DNA from: Halomarinibacterium sp041392205
Lineage (GTDB): Bacteria > Bacteroidota > Bacteroidia > Flavobacteriales > Flavobacteriaceae
Assembly (NCBI GenBank): GCA_041392205.1
Contig: JAWKMO010000004.1
Location: forward strand, 1-64,000
Direction of reading: 5' to 3'
Length of the DNA stretch: 64,000 nucleotides
The position numbers and the translations under genes are program-made. The notes below the pieces were generated by a model. It was not told where the DNA came from. It searched no databases and was given only the letters and a program-made list of their open reading frames with translations. This document shows, in pieces, positions 7,769-15,852 of the stretch (position 1 is the first letter of the stretch; each line of letters starts with the position of its first letter).

Positions 7769-8245
7769 TTATTTGTTTAAAAAAGCCGAATACATCCAAA
7801 CTAATTTTTCCTGCTCTCTTATGTAGTCGCTCATCATAGAATTGGTTCCTTCATCATTAATTTCGGCTGCTAAATCTAAAATTGCACGTTGTTTTACCAA
7901 TAATTGTTGTAGCGAATTTACTAAATTATCTACTGCTTTAAATCCATCGTTTACTTCGTTGGTTTCTTTAACCGTAGCTGTTTTTAAATATTCTGAAGCT
8001 CTATGATTTGGGGCATACCCCAGCGTTAAAATACGTTCAGCAATTTCATCAATTTTCAAGAAAAGGTTGTTGTATAGTTCTTCAAATTTTAAATGTAATT
8101 CGAAGAATTTTTCACCTCTTACATTCCAGTGATAGCCCCTAACATTTTGATAAAAGATGGTATAGTTCGATAATAAATCACTTAATAATTCTGAAAGCCG
8201 TTGACTTTTTTGTGTGTCAAGCCCAATTTTGTTTAATGTGCCCAT
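7769..8245 (-). CDS. dps: Dps family DNA-protecting ferritin
   Basis: A mini-ferritin that forms 12-subunit shells, oxidises Fe(II) with hydrogen peroxide and protects DNA in starvation or oxidative stress. The 158-residue helical chain has the full inter-subunit ferroxidase site with normal Dps spacing: His39, His51, Asp66 and Glu70 (within GYHWNVRG, ELHLKFEELY and KIDEIAERI). The N-terminus is short and not very basic, so direct DNA binding is uncertain. The gene sits between trmD and rplS, which usually adjoin. A TAACTTTA -7 box and a palindrome upstream (8287-8319) suggest separate, probably stress-responsive, control. Confidence 0.93.
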   Translation of the reverse strand: MGTLNKIGLDTQKSQRLSELLSDLLSNYTIFYQNVRGYHWNVRGEKFFELHLKFEELYNNLFLKIDEIAERILTLGYAPNHRASEYLKTATVKETNEVNDGFKAVDNLVNSLQQLLVKQRAILDLAAEINDEGTNSMMSDYIREQEKLVWMYSAFLNK

Positions 8246-8286
8246 GAGTATTATGTATTAGGTTCAACTTCTTTTTTTTAATACTC

Positions 8287-8319
8287 TAAAGTTAGGTAAA
8301 TACCCTAGTTTTTACTAGG
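8287..8319 (-). promoter_or_regulatory. dps promoter with palindrome over the -33 region
   Basis: On the minus strand TAACTTTA (8294-8287) is close to the -7 consensus. No TTG is present at -33. Instead a palindrome, CCTAG-N6-CTAGG (8304-8319), lies about 10-25 bp upstream of the -7 box, where a regulator would overlap RNA polymerase contacts. It may be a peroxide- or iron-responsive operator; the regulator's identity is unknown. Confidence 0.4.
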
Positions 8320-8354
8320 ATTTATGATAGTTTAATTTGAATTTGAAATAAGGA

Positions 8355-9035
8355 TTATTTATTTAGTAAATCGGGTCTTTTTTCTTGTGTACGCTTAAGG
8401 GCTTCGGCTTCTCGCCATTCCACGATCTTTGCAGTATGACCACTTAATAATACTTCAGGTACTGTCCAACCTTTGTAGGCTGCAGGGCGTGTATAGATAG
8501 GAGGCGCCAATAAATCGTCTTGAAAAGAATCAGTTAACGCACTCGTCTCATTACTTAGTACGCCTGGAATTAAACGAATGACACTATCACACAAAACGGC
8601 AGCAGCTAATTCGCCACCACTTAATACATAATCCCCAACCGATATTTCTCGTGTAATAAAATGGTCTCGTACTCTTTGATCTACTCCTTTGTAATGCCCG
8701 CAAAGGATTATTATATTGCCTTTTAATGACAACTCGTTGGCCATGCCTTGGTGTAAGGTTTCCCCATCGGGAGTCATATAAATAACTTCATCATAATCCC
8801 TTTCCCTTTTCAATCCCGAAATACATTTATCGATAGGCTCAATCATCATAACCATTCCAGCACCTCCTCCAAACTGATAGTCGTCTACTTGCTTGTATTT
8901 ATTGGTGGCATAATCCCTAAGATTATGAAAATGAACTTCCACGAGTTCTTTTTCAATAGCGCGTTTTAAGATAGAAGCTTCAAAGGGGCTTTGGATTAAT
9001 TCTGGTAAAACGGTAATGATGTCAAAACGCATCAT
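8355..9035 (-). CDS. trmD: tRNA (guanine(37)-N1)-methyltransferase
   Basis: Methylates N1 of G37 next to the anticodon with S-adenosylmethionine, which prevents +1 frameshifting. The 226-residue SPOUT-fold enzyme has the expected features: the start RFDIITVLPEL, the YQFGGGAGMVM loop near 75, the knotted cofactor site (CGHYKGVDQRV and ISVGDYVLSGGELA), and the C-terminal PEVLLSGHTAKI segment. It begins with two consecutive ATG codons directly after the stop codon of the TPR gene, so the two are translationally coupled. Downstream lies dps in place of the usual rplS. Confidence 0.97.
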   Translation of the reverse strand: MMRFDIITVLPELIQSPFEASILKRAIEKELVEVHFHNLRDYATNKYKQVDDYQFGGGAGMVMMIEPIDKCISGLKRERDYDEVIYMTPDGETLHQGMANELSLKGNIIILCGHYKGVDQRVRDHFITREISVGDYVLSGGELAAAVLCDSVIRLIPGVLSNETSALTDSFQDDLLAPPIYTRPAAYKGWTVPEVLLSGHTAKIVEWREAEALKRTQEKRPDLLNK

Positions 9036-9530
9036 TTAAAATAATTCTTTTTTTGCTTTACAACGTTCTATGGATGTTTTGGCACGATCTAATGTGGCTT
9101 TATCTAAGGTGTTTAATCCTGCCTGCCTGTAATTTTCAATGGCTTTATCAAGCTCTCCCATTTGTTCGTACATAATAGCGTACTCGTTATAAATAGTAGA
9201 TTTTGTAATGCCTGGAATGTTCATGGCTTGATCTAGTAATTCTTTTAAATCGTCCCATTTACCTAAAGTAGAAAGCAAAATAGAATAATTATAATATACC
9301 GCAGGATATAAAGGAGATTTTTCAAGGCATAATTTGTAAAGGGTTTCCCCTTTTTCGAAATCCTTGAACTTTACTTCGTAAAGGTAACCCATGTGGTTGT
9401 AAGCCTTCCCGAAGTTAGGGTCTATGCTAATTATTTTTTCTAGTTTGTTGGTAGCTTCATCATACAACCCATTTTTAATATCGGTATTGGCTAGGTCTAA
9501 TAATTCTTCCAGTTTTGTTAAATGATCCAT
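9036..9530 (-). CDS. Tetratricopeptide repeat protein
   Basis: A 164-residue cytoplasmic protein made almost wholly of TPR helical hairpins. Recognisable repeat cores are ATNKLEKIISIDPNFGKAYNHMGYLY (about 25-50), a second unit ending SPLYPAVYYNYSILLSTLGKWDD (about 72-95), and a third containing KSTIYNEYAIMYEQMGELDKAIENYRQA (about 111-138). There is no signal peptide. TPR modules act as protein-binding scaffolds; the partner is unknown. It directly precedes trmD with no spacer, so it is likely cotranscribed. Confidence 0.85.
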   Translation of the reverse strand: MDHLTKLEELLDLANTDIKNGLYDEATNKLEKIISIDPNFGKAYNHMGYLYEVKFKDFEKGETLYKLCLEKSPLYPAVYYNYSILLSTLGKWDDLKELLDQAMNIPGITKSTIYNEYAIMYEQMGELDKAIENYRQAGLNTLDKATLDRAKTSIERCKAKKELF

Positions 9531-9572
9531 GGTGCTTTGGTTTAATAGTTCAAAAATACGGAATTCCTTCTT

Positions 9573-10010
9573 TTACACCTTCCAAGTATAATGAAAAACT
9601 TCGGTATCTTTTGTCCACCCCAATCGCTCATATAATTTTTGGGCAGGATTGGTACTATCTGTTTCCAAAGTAAGCCCTTTGGCTTTTTGTGAAATAGCAA
9701 ATTGTTTTGTGGTATTCAGTAATGCTTCACCTATTCCTTTTCCTCGTGCTTCGGGATGAACAAACAAATCATTCAGAATATAGATTCGCTGCATCGATAC
9801 GGATGAAAAACTAGGATACAATTGTATAAATCCTACTGCAGAAGCTCCTTCAAAAGCCATAAAGATTATCGAATCGTTTTTCTGAAAACGTTCCTTCAAA
9901 AAACGGGTTGCTTTTTCTAAATCTGAAACTTGTTTATAAAATACCCTATAGCCATCAAAAAGAGGAGCTAAATCGCTTAAATTTTTTAAAGTTGCTGGAA
10001 TAATTTTCAT
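9573..10010 (-). CDS. GNAT family N-acetyltransferase
   Basis: A 145-residue acetyl-CoA-dependent acetyltransferase. The acetyl-CoA binding motif A is clear (DLFVHPEARGKGIGEALLN near 92), and motif B follows as LTLETDSTNPAQKLYERLGW, which suggests action on a small molecule or a protein N-terminus. The substrate is unknown. The frame opens at a TTG at 10037, but that codon lies in the promoter-like stretch AAGATTTG. The ATG at 10010 gives the usual family start (KIIPATLKNLSDLAPLF). It is divergent from the Tat-exported oxidoreductase gene. Confidence 0.88.
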   Translation of the reverse strand: MKIIPATLKNLSDLAPLFDGYRVFYKQVSDLEKATRFLKERFQKNDSIIFMAFEGASAVGFIQLYPSFSSVSMQRIYILNDLFVHPEARGKGIGEALLNTTKQFAISQKAKGLTLETDSTNPAQKLYERLGWTKDTEVFHYTWKV

Positions 10011-10046
10011 ACTGGGAAGATAAATATTTTCTTTCAAATCTTTTAC

Positions 10047-10054
10047 TATCTTTA
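10047..10054 (+). promoter_or_regulatory. Promoter -7 box for the Tat-exported oxidoreductase
   Basis: TATCTTTA (7 of 8 matches to TAnnTTTG) ends on the first base of the upstream ATG at 10054. That ATG would therefore not be transcribed as a start, which supports initiation at the ATG at 10081. Confidence 0.45.
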
Positions 10055-10080
10055 TGAGGTTAACTGAAATTCATTTTACT

Positions 10081-11496
10081 ATGAAACGTCGCTCCTTCAT
10101 TAAAAAATCGGCTGCTGCAAGTGCAGCTTTTACTATTGTTCCTAGCTTTGTTTTGGGAAAAACCCATATCGCTCCCAGTGATACCGTTTATATTGGCGCC
10201 ATTGGAGTAGGAGGTCGTGGAGGCGGTGTGGTGAACGAGTTATTTGAAACTGGGAAAGTAAAATTTGTAGCTATGTGCGATGTGGACGATGTGCGTGCGG
10301 CTAATAGCTATAATGCCCATCCTAATGCTAAGAGATATAGGGATTTTAGGAAAGTGTACGACAACCATTTAAAAGATATCGATGCCGTTATGGTTGCGAC
10401 CCCAGACCATACTCATGCGACTATTGCTATACCGTTTATGAAAGCTAGTAAACATGCCTATGTAGAAAAACCCTTAACACATAATATTTACGAAGCCCGT
10501 ATGATGGCAAAAGTTGCTAAAGAGCAGGGTATTGTCACCCAAATGGGCAACCAAGGAGCCTCAAGCGATGGTATTCGAGTTGCGCAAGAATGGATAAATG
10601 CTGGAGTAATAGGAAAAGTACACCGGGTAGATTGTTGGACCAATCGTCCTGTGTGGCCGCAAGGATTTAAGCACATTATAGAGGGTCACCCTATTCCCGA
10701 CACCTTAGACTGGGATTTATGGTTAGGCCCAGCCAAAATGCGCCCTTTTAACGAAAACTACCTTCCTTTTAAATGGCGTGGCTTTTGGGACTTTGGCACG
10801 GGTGCTATGGGCGATATGGGTTGCCATATTATGGAAACTCCCTTTAAAGCCTTAGAACTTGGTTTTCCTTACGAAGCCGAAGCCAGTTGTACGACCATTT
10901 GGTCTGGTGATTTTGTGGAAGCCGATTATAGTGAAGCCTGTCCGCCCTCTTCGGTGGTACGGCTAAAATTTAAAACCGAGAAACACGGCGACCTTTCTTT
11001 AAATTGGTATGATGGCGGTATTATGCCCGATTTACCTCCAGAACTGGCTGATGGTGAAATTCCCGGCGGTAATGGAGGAGGAAGTATTTTCCACGGAAGT
11101 AACGGCATTATGGTAACAGACACCTACTCAGGGAATCCAAGATTATTACCTAGCGAAATGATGACCCGTTTCATGCCTCCTGAAAAAACAATACCTCGTG
11201 TCACCACTACTCACCAAGGAGAATGGGTAGAAGCTATTTTAAGTGGAAAAGGAAAAACATCTTCTCCATTTTCTTATGGTGGTCCCTTAACTGAAGCAGT
11301 ACTTATGGGGAATTTGGCGATTAAGGCATACCAATACAAAACGCTTAAAGAAGGTAAAAAAGTAGGGGACTGGGATCCCTATAACTACCCAGGACGTAAA
11401 AACATTTTATGGGATGGCGAAAACATGAAGGTAACCAATTGGGAGGAAGCCAATCGTTGGGTAAAACGAGAGTATCGTGAAGGTTGGGAATTGTAA
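10081..11496 (+). CDS. Gfo/Idh/MocA family oxidoreductase, Tat-exported
   Basis: A predicted NAD(P)-dependent oxidoreductase of about 471 residues, probably acting on a sugar or cyclitol in the periplasm. It starts with a twin-arginine signal (KRRSFIKKS, then an alanine-rich hydrophobic stretch). The Rossmann fold follows (IGAIGVGGRGGGVVNE near 41), then the family's EKP motif (AYVEKPLTHN), whose lysine is typically catalytic, and a C-terminal alpha/beta domain with WDFGTGAMGDMGCH. An upstream in-frame ATG at 10054 overlaps the -7 promoter box, so I use 10081. No sugar-utilisation genes adjoin it; the gene stands alone between a GNAT and a small membrane protein. Confidence 0.9.
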   Translation: MKRRSFIKKSAAASAAFTIVPSFVLGKTHIAPSDTVYIGAIGVGGRGGGVVNELFETGKVKFVAMCDVDDVRAANSYNAHPNAKRYRDFRKVYDNHLKDIDAVMVATPDHTHATIAIPFMKASKHAYVEKPLTHNIYEARMMAKVAKEQGIVTQMGNQGASSDGIRVAQEWINAGVIGKVHRVDCWTNRPVWPQGFKHIIEGHPIPDTLDWDLWLGPAKMRPFNENYLPFKWRGFWDFGTGAMGDMGCHIMETPFKALELGFPYEAEASCTTIWSGDFVEADYSEACPPSSVVRLKFKTEKHGDLSLNWYDGGIMPDLPPELADGEIPGGNGGGSIFHGSNGIMVTDTYSGNPRLLPSEMMTRFMPPEKTIPRVTTTHQGEWVEAILSGKGKTSSPFSYGGPLTEAVLMGNLAIKAYQYKTLKEGKKVGDWDPYNYPGRKNILWDGENMKVTNWEEANRWVKREYREGWEL

Positions 11497-11531
11497 TTGT
11501 GTGAAAACCTAAATTGTTTTTTTACAACCAA

Positions 11532-11655
11532 ACTTCGTTCAGCGAGGTGATAGCAATAAGCTTACCAAGCTAGGCGAAGTAATTAACGGTAGGATATAAA
11601 AACTTAATAACTAAGCCTAACTTACTATGCCTGTTAGTTTACTTTCTAAAAGGCT
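11532..11655 (+). other. Structured intergenic segment, function unknown
   Basis: Between the oxidoreductase and the next gene lie nested inverted repeats. ACTTCG (11532-11537) pairs with CGAAGT (11575-11580), enclosing the hairpin AGCTT-acc-AAGCT (11559-11571). Further on, AGCCT (11614-11618) pairs with AGGCT (11651-11655). No T-run follows, so this is not a plain terminator. It does not fit tRNA or a riboswitch class I recognise. Confidence 0.35.
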
Positions 11656-11754
11656 AATTTATTTTAATAAAAACCTTCAGAAATGAGAATTAAAGCAAAA
11701 CTTGCGTAAAAAAACGTGACTTGGCAGCTTGCGTTCAAGATCGCATATTTTTTT

Positions 11755-11762
11755 TATCTTTA
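11755..11762 (+). promoter_or_regulatory. Promoter -7 box for the 11785 gene
   Basis: TATCTTTA matches TAnnTTTG at 7 of 8 positions. A TTG at 11729-11731 lies 23 bp upstream, within the accepted spacer range. The predicted 5' leader is about 15-20 nt. Confidence 0.5.
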
Positions 11763-11784
11763 ATACCAACAACCAACTTCATAA

Positions 11785-12204
11785 ATGATGAATCCAATAC
11801 TACAAAACATTTTAGCCGTACTTGCAGGCATTATCATTGGCGGTGCCGTGAATATGGGCATTGTCATGTTAGGGCCTTCTATTATTCCGCCACCCGAAGG
11901 GGTCGATACTGCCACGATGGAAGGTTTGCAAGCAGGAATGCACCTCTTTACTGCCAAGCATTTTATTACCCCTTTTCTCGCACACGCTTTGGGAACCCTA
12001 GTGGGTGCTTTTATTGCCTCAAAAATTGCAGTTAGCCATAAAATGCGTTTTGCCCTAGGGTTAGGTACTTGGTTCTTAATAGGAGGCATTATGGCGGCTT
12101 ATATGTTAAGAGCTCCTATGTGGTATAATGTTGTGGATTTGGTATTGGCGTATATCCCTATGGCCTATTTAGGGGGCAAAATTGCTATTAAAAAGACATC
12201 ATAA
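11785..12204 (+). CDS. Conserved small integral membrane protein
   Basis: A 139-residue protein with about four hydrophobic segments: residues 5-30 (glycine-rich, AVLAGIIIGGAVNMGIV), 63-80, 90-108 and 113-132, ending in a short basic tail. A loop between the first two contains the proline-rich stretch PSIIPPPEGVDT. I do not recognise a named family with confidence; similar unannotated proteins occur in marine Bacteroidota. It has two ATG codons in tandem at its start. It is followed 5 nt later by an SRPBCC protein, so the two probably form one operon. Confidence 0.75.
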   Translation: MMNPILQNILAVLAGIIIGGAVNMGIVMLGPSIIPPPEGVDTATMEGLQAGMHLFTAKHFITPFLAHALGTLVGAFIASKIAVSHKMRFALGLGTWFLIGGIMAAYMLRAPMWYNVVDLVLAYIPMAYLGGKIAIKKTS

Positions 12205-12209
12205 AAGGC

Positions 12210-12671
12210 ATGAAAAAAATACACTTTTCTCAAACCATCAATGCCCCAGTTGCAAGGGTGTATGATGTTATGCTTGGGGTTTCCCAAAAAGGAACTTATG
12301 AGCAATGGACTGCTATTTTTAACCCCACTTCTACTTTTGAAGGAAATTGGGAAGAAGGTTCGAAAATGTACTTTATAGGCGAAGGTGAAGATGGTGAAAA
12401 AGGAGGAATGGTTTCTGAAATTGCCAAAAATATTCCAAATACGTTTGTATCTATTAAACACTTAGGAATGTTGAAGGGCGACACAGAAATTCTGGAAGGC
12501 CCCGATGTTGAACCTTGGGCAGGATGTTTAGAAGACTATGCCTTTAAAGAAAAAAATGGAGAAACTACCGTTACTATTGAAATGGACGCCATTGAAGGTC
12601 ATGAATCCTATTTTACTGAAACTTGGCCAAAGGCTTTACTAAAACTGAAAGAACTCGTGGAAGGGCAATAA
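12210..12671 (+). CDS. SRPBCC (START-like) domain protein
   Basis: A 153-residue single-domain protein of the SRPBCC superfamily, whose helix-grip fold forms a hydrophobic ligand pocket. Evidence is the N-terminal strand KKIHFSQTINAPVARVYDVML and the middle segment FNPTSTFEGNWEEGSKM, which are typical of AHSA1/polyketide-cyclase-like members, with a C-terminal helix (TETWPKALLKLKELV). The ligand is unknown. It lies 5 nt after the small membrane protein gene and ends at a bidirectional terminator. Confidence 0.82.
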   Translation: MKKIHFSQTINAPVARVYDVMLGVSQKGTYEQWTAIFNPTSTFEGNWEEGSKMYFIGEGEDGEKGGMVSEIAKNIPNTFVSIKHLGMLKGDTEILEGPDVEPWAGCLEDYAFKEKNGETTVTIEMDAIEGHESYFTETWPKALLKLKELVEGQ

Positions 12672-12674
12672 AAA

Positions 12675-12695
12675 ACCCCCATTGATGAAGGGGGT
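12675..12695. terminator. Convergent terminator between the SRPBCC gene and gap
   Basis: ACCCCC (12675-12680) pairs with GGGGGT (12690-12695) over a 9-nt loop. On the minus strand the stem is followed by a run of six T, giving a good terminator for gap. On the plus strand the T-tract is weaker. Confidence 0.75.
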
Positions 12696-12730
12696 ATTTA
12701 TTTTGTTATCGATTAGGTTCAAACAAACAA

Positions 12731-14179
12731 TTAATAATACGTATAACGTCTTACTTCAGCGATATATTTCGCTAAGCGTATTACTTGATGGCTATAACCA
12801 TACTCGTTATCATACCAAACATAGAGTACCACATTTTTACCGTCTTCAGTCACAATCGTAGCATTGCTATCATAAATCGACGGTGCCGAAGAACCAATAA
12901 TGTCGCTGGATACTAATTCGTTGTTTAAGGAATATTTTATTTGCTCCACCAAATCCCCTTCCAGCGCATATTTCTTCATAATGGCATTAATTCCCTCTTT
13001 AGAAGTAGGTGTTTCCAATTCTAAATTTAAAATCGCTAAAGACCCATTAGGAACTGGAACACGAATAGCATTTGAGGTTAATTTTCCTTCAAAAGAAGGG
13101 AGTGCTTTACTTACCGCTTTACCAGCTCCAGTTTCGGTAATGACCATATTTAAAGCTGCAGCGCGACCTCTTCGGTATTTGCTGTGCATATTATCGACCA
13201 GATTTTGATCGTTGGTATAGGCGTGGATAGTTTCTAAATGGCCTTTGACCACTCCCAAACTATCTTCTATGGCTTTTAAAACAGGGGTAATCGCATTGGT
13301 TGTACAAGAAGCGGCCGAGAAAATGGCCACTTTTTTAGGGTCGTAATCCAAATGATTGACACCATGAACAATATTAGGGATGTTTTTTCCAGGTGCCGTA
13401 AATAATACTTTAGAAACTCCTTTGCTTTTTAAATGGCGGCCTAAGGCTACATCATCCCTAAAAGCCCCTGTGTTGTCTATTAATAAAGCATCTTCAATAC
13501 CATATTTTGTATAATCGATGTCTTCGGGAGCGTTCGCTGAAATCATATGTACGGTGGTTCCGTTAATAACTAACGCATGGTTTTCGATATCGGCTCTAAC
13601 GGTCCCTGGGAAATCTCCGTGAACAGAATCGTACTGAAGTAAAGAAGCTCTTTTTTCTAATACCGTTAAATCGGCCTTGTCACGAGTAACAACAGCACGT
13701 AAACGCATTTGGTTTCCTTGTCCCGTGCGGGTCATGAGTTCACGAGCTAATAAACGACCAATTCGACCAAATCCATATAAAATTACATCCTTTGGAACGA
13801 TAGCCTTTTGCGCTTTAGCTCCCTTCAATTTGTCGCTAACAAAAGCCAAAGCATCTTGGTAACGATTATCTTCGAGGTGATACTCATACGTTAATTTTCC
13901 AATATCCAGTTTGGCAGGAGGTAAATCTAATGTTTTAATGGCTTCAGCAATTTCAACACTATCAAAAATAGAGATGGGTTTTTGTACAAACTCCCCCGCA
14001 TATTCGTGAAGATTTAATATTTCTGAAACGTTACGGTCTATTAATTGGTTTCGGAAAAGAACCAATTCGATAGATTTATCGTACCAAAGGTCACTTACAA
14101 TATTAATAAATTGAACACAGGCTTTACGGCGATCGGTTTGGAAAGAAAGTTCTTTTTCATAAACTTCATCAAAACTCAT
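12731..14179 (-). CDS. gap: Glyceraldehyde-3-phosphate dehydrogenase, long form
   Basis: Catalyses phosphorylating oxidation of glyceraldehyde-3-phosphate in glycolysis, or the reverse in gluconeogenesis. At 482 residues it is about 150 longer than the standard enzyme. The first roughly 130 residues form a helical extension, after which comes the Rossmann motif YGFGRIGRLLAR (from 135). The catalytic Cys292 lies in SAASCTTN, and the C-terminal WYDNEYGYSHQVIRL segment is typical. Such long GAPDHs are common in Flavobacteriia; the role of the extension is not known to me. Single gene with its own terminator. Confidence 0.93.
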   Translation of the reverse strand: MSFDEVYEKELSFQTDRRKACVQFINIVSDLWYDKSIELVLFRNQLIDRNVSEILNLHEYAGEFVQKPISIFDSVEIAEAIKTLDLPPAKLDIGKLTYEYHLEDNRYQDALAFVSDKLKGAKAQKAIVPKDVILYGFGRIGRLLARELMTRTGQGNQMRLRAVVTRDKADLTVLEKRASLLQYDSVHGDFPGTVRADIENHALVINGTTVHMISANAPEDIDYTKYGIEDALLIDNTGAFRDDVALGRHLKSKGVSKVLFTAPGKNIPNIVHGVNHLDYDPKKVAIFSAASCTTNAITPVLKAIEDSLGVVKGHLETIHAYTNDQNLVDNMHSKYRRGRAAALNMVITETGAGKAVSKALPSFEGKLTSNAIRVPVPNGSLAILNLELETPTSKEGINAIMKKYALEGDLVEQIKYSLNNELVSSDIIGSSAPSIYDSNATIVTEDGKNVVLYVWYDNEYGYSHQVIRLAKYIAEVRRYTYY

Positions 14180-14264
14180 AGGATTAGGATTTTAAGGGGT
14201 TTGAAAATTTTTGCAAAAGTACACAACTAAAACGTTTTCGGAAAAGATAATTAACAAAATAAAA

Positions 14265-14294
14265 AGCCTGCCGAAATAGATTTCAAAACAGGCT
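14265..14294 (-). terminator. Intrinsic terminator of htrA
   Basis: AGCCTG/CAGGCT arms (14265-14270 with 14289-14294) enclose an inner GAAAT/ATTTC stem. On the minus strand the hairpin is followed by TTTTTATTTT. It lies just after the protease stop codon. Confidence 0.8.
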
Positions 14295-14317
14295 CTTTAC
14301 AATAAAAGGAAAACTTT

Positions 14318-15715
14318 TTATCTAAAAATAAATGAATTTAATTCGCCTCGTTCATTTACAAAGGTCATTTTAATAGGTTCGTTATAGTTACGACGATTCA
14401 TTATCTTTTTTACATCGTCAATGTCTTTTACATCTTGATCATTTATTTTGGTAATGATGATGCCTTCTAAGTCATAACGTAACATATCTTTGGTTAGTGA
14501 ACGATTTACCTTCACCCCGTTTTTAATTCCTCTTAGACTAAGTTCAGCCTCGGTAGCATTTTTAACCTCCAATCCTAAATCGTTAATTTCATACACTTCT
14601 AATTTTACTAAAGTTACTGGGATAACTTTGGGGTTTCCGTTTCTAAGAACGGTAACATCCACCACATCATTAGGACGTTTGGAGCCTAAGTAGCCGGCCA
14701 AATCTGAAAATTTAGCAATTTTATAATTGTCAATTTTCTGGATAATATCTCCTTCTTTAATACCTCCTTTTTCGGCACCACTTCCTTTTTCAATACCATT
14801 AACATAAACACCTTCCGTTTCTTTTATACCTAATTCATTTGCAACTCTCGAATTTAAACTTCCGCCTTGTATCCCTAAAATTCCTCTTTGTACATTTCCA
14901 TATTCCATAATATCTTCTACCACTTTACGAGCGGTATTGGAAGGTACGGCAAATGAATACCCTACATAAGAGCCGGTTTCACTGGTAATAGCAGTATTGA
15001 TGCCAATAAGTTGTCCATCTGTGTTTACTAAAGCACCCCCACTATTACCGCGATTTACAGCAGCATCGGTTTGTATAAAGGATTGGGGATTACTATCAAA
15101 TTCGTTTAAATCACGTGCTTTGGCACTTACAATTCCTGCGGTAACTGTTGAGGTTAAATTAAAAGGATTTCCCACCGCCAATACCCATTCCCCAATTTTT
15201 ACATTGTTAGAATCGGCAAAGGGAACAAAAGGCAGCTCTTCTTCTGCATCTATTTTTATAAGGGCAATATCGGTTTTAGGGTCGGTGCCTATAAGCTTTG
15301 CTTCATAGGTTTTGTTGTTATTTAAAGTAACTTCAAGCTGTGTGGCATTGTCAATTACATGGTTATTGGTAATGATGTATCCATCTGGGCTAATAATAAC
15401 CCCACTTCCTGTACCCACCATTTCTCTAGGAGTACCTCCCCCAAAAAAGAAATCATGCATATTGGTAGGTTGTTTGCTCACGGTAGTATTTTTTACGTGT
15501 ACAACGGCATGGATTGTTTTGTCGGCTGCTTCGGTGAAATCGATACCTGCAGTAAGAGCGGAATTGTTTGAAAAATTTGTAGGAATAAAACTTGAATTTT
15601 CCTGAGCTGTTTTGATAGGGAAGGATTTAGGTTTTTCGACTAATAATGTATATCCACCTAAAGTAGTAGCTCCTGCTACCAAGGCTACTAAGAATAAACG
15701 TGCTGTTTGTTTCAT
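14318..15715 (-). CDS. htrA: HtrA/DegP-type periplasmic serine protease
   Basis: An envelope quality-control protease and chaperone. The 465-residue chain has an N-terminal hydrophobic signal or anchor (residues 5-25), then a trypsin-like domain with the complete catalytic triad His119 (ITNNHV), Asp149 (TDIALIKID) and Ser225 (NRGNSGGALV). Two PDZ domains follow (about 265-360 and 375-465). A short glycine loop (FFFGGGTPREM near 90) corresponds to the LA loop. It is a single gene, divergent from dapF across a 137-bp spacer, with its own terminator. Confidence 0.95.
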   Translation of the reverse strand: MKQTARLFLVALVAGATTLGGYTLLVEKPKSFPIKTAQENSSFIPTNFSNNSALTAGIDFTEAADKTIHAVVHVKNTTVSKQPTNMHDFFFGGGTPREMVGTGSGVIISPDGYIITNNHVIDNATQLEVTLNNNKTYEAKLIGTDPKTDIALIKIDAEEELPFVPFADSNNVKIGEWVLAVGNPFNLTSTVTAGIVSAKARDLNEFDSNPQSFIQTDAAVNRGNSGGALVNTDGQLIGINTAITSETGSYVGYSFAVPSNTARKVVEDIMEYGNVQRGILGIQGGSLNSRVANELGIKETEGVYVNGIEKGSGAEKGGIKEGDIIQKIDNYKIAKFSDLAGYLGSKRPNDVVDVTVLRNGNPKVIPVTLVKLEVYEINDLGLEVKNATEAELSLRGIKNGVKVNRSLTKDMLRYDLEGIIITKINDQDVKDIDDVKKIMNRRNYNEPIKMTFVNERGELNSFIFR

Positions 15716-15800
15716 AATAGATTTGTTTTAATTTACACCATAAAATTAACTCTATAAAGACGATTGTATTGTTAACATATTTCCTAATTAACGTGTTTTT

Positions 15801-15846
15801 AACACTGTTTTAAAGTGTTGTTACGTCATCGGTTTTTATACCTTTG
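15801..15846 (+). promoter_or_regulatory. dapF promoter with overlapping inverted repeat
   Basis: TTG (15818-15820), an 18-bp spacer and TACCTTTG (15839-15846) fit the Bacteroidota consensus fully. An inverted repeat AACACT-N7-AGTGTT (15801-15819) overlaps the -33 TTG and may be an operator. The ATG at 15853 is only 6 nt beyond the -7 box, so the mRNA has almost no 5' leader. Confidence 0.75.
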
Positions 15847-15852
15847 CTTTCT

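Noticed and set aside
11721..12035. 104-codon ORF overlapping the small membrane protein gene
   Set aside because: It is an out-of-frame shadow; the 11785 frame has membrane helices, a promoter and operon context.
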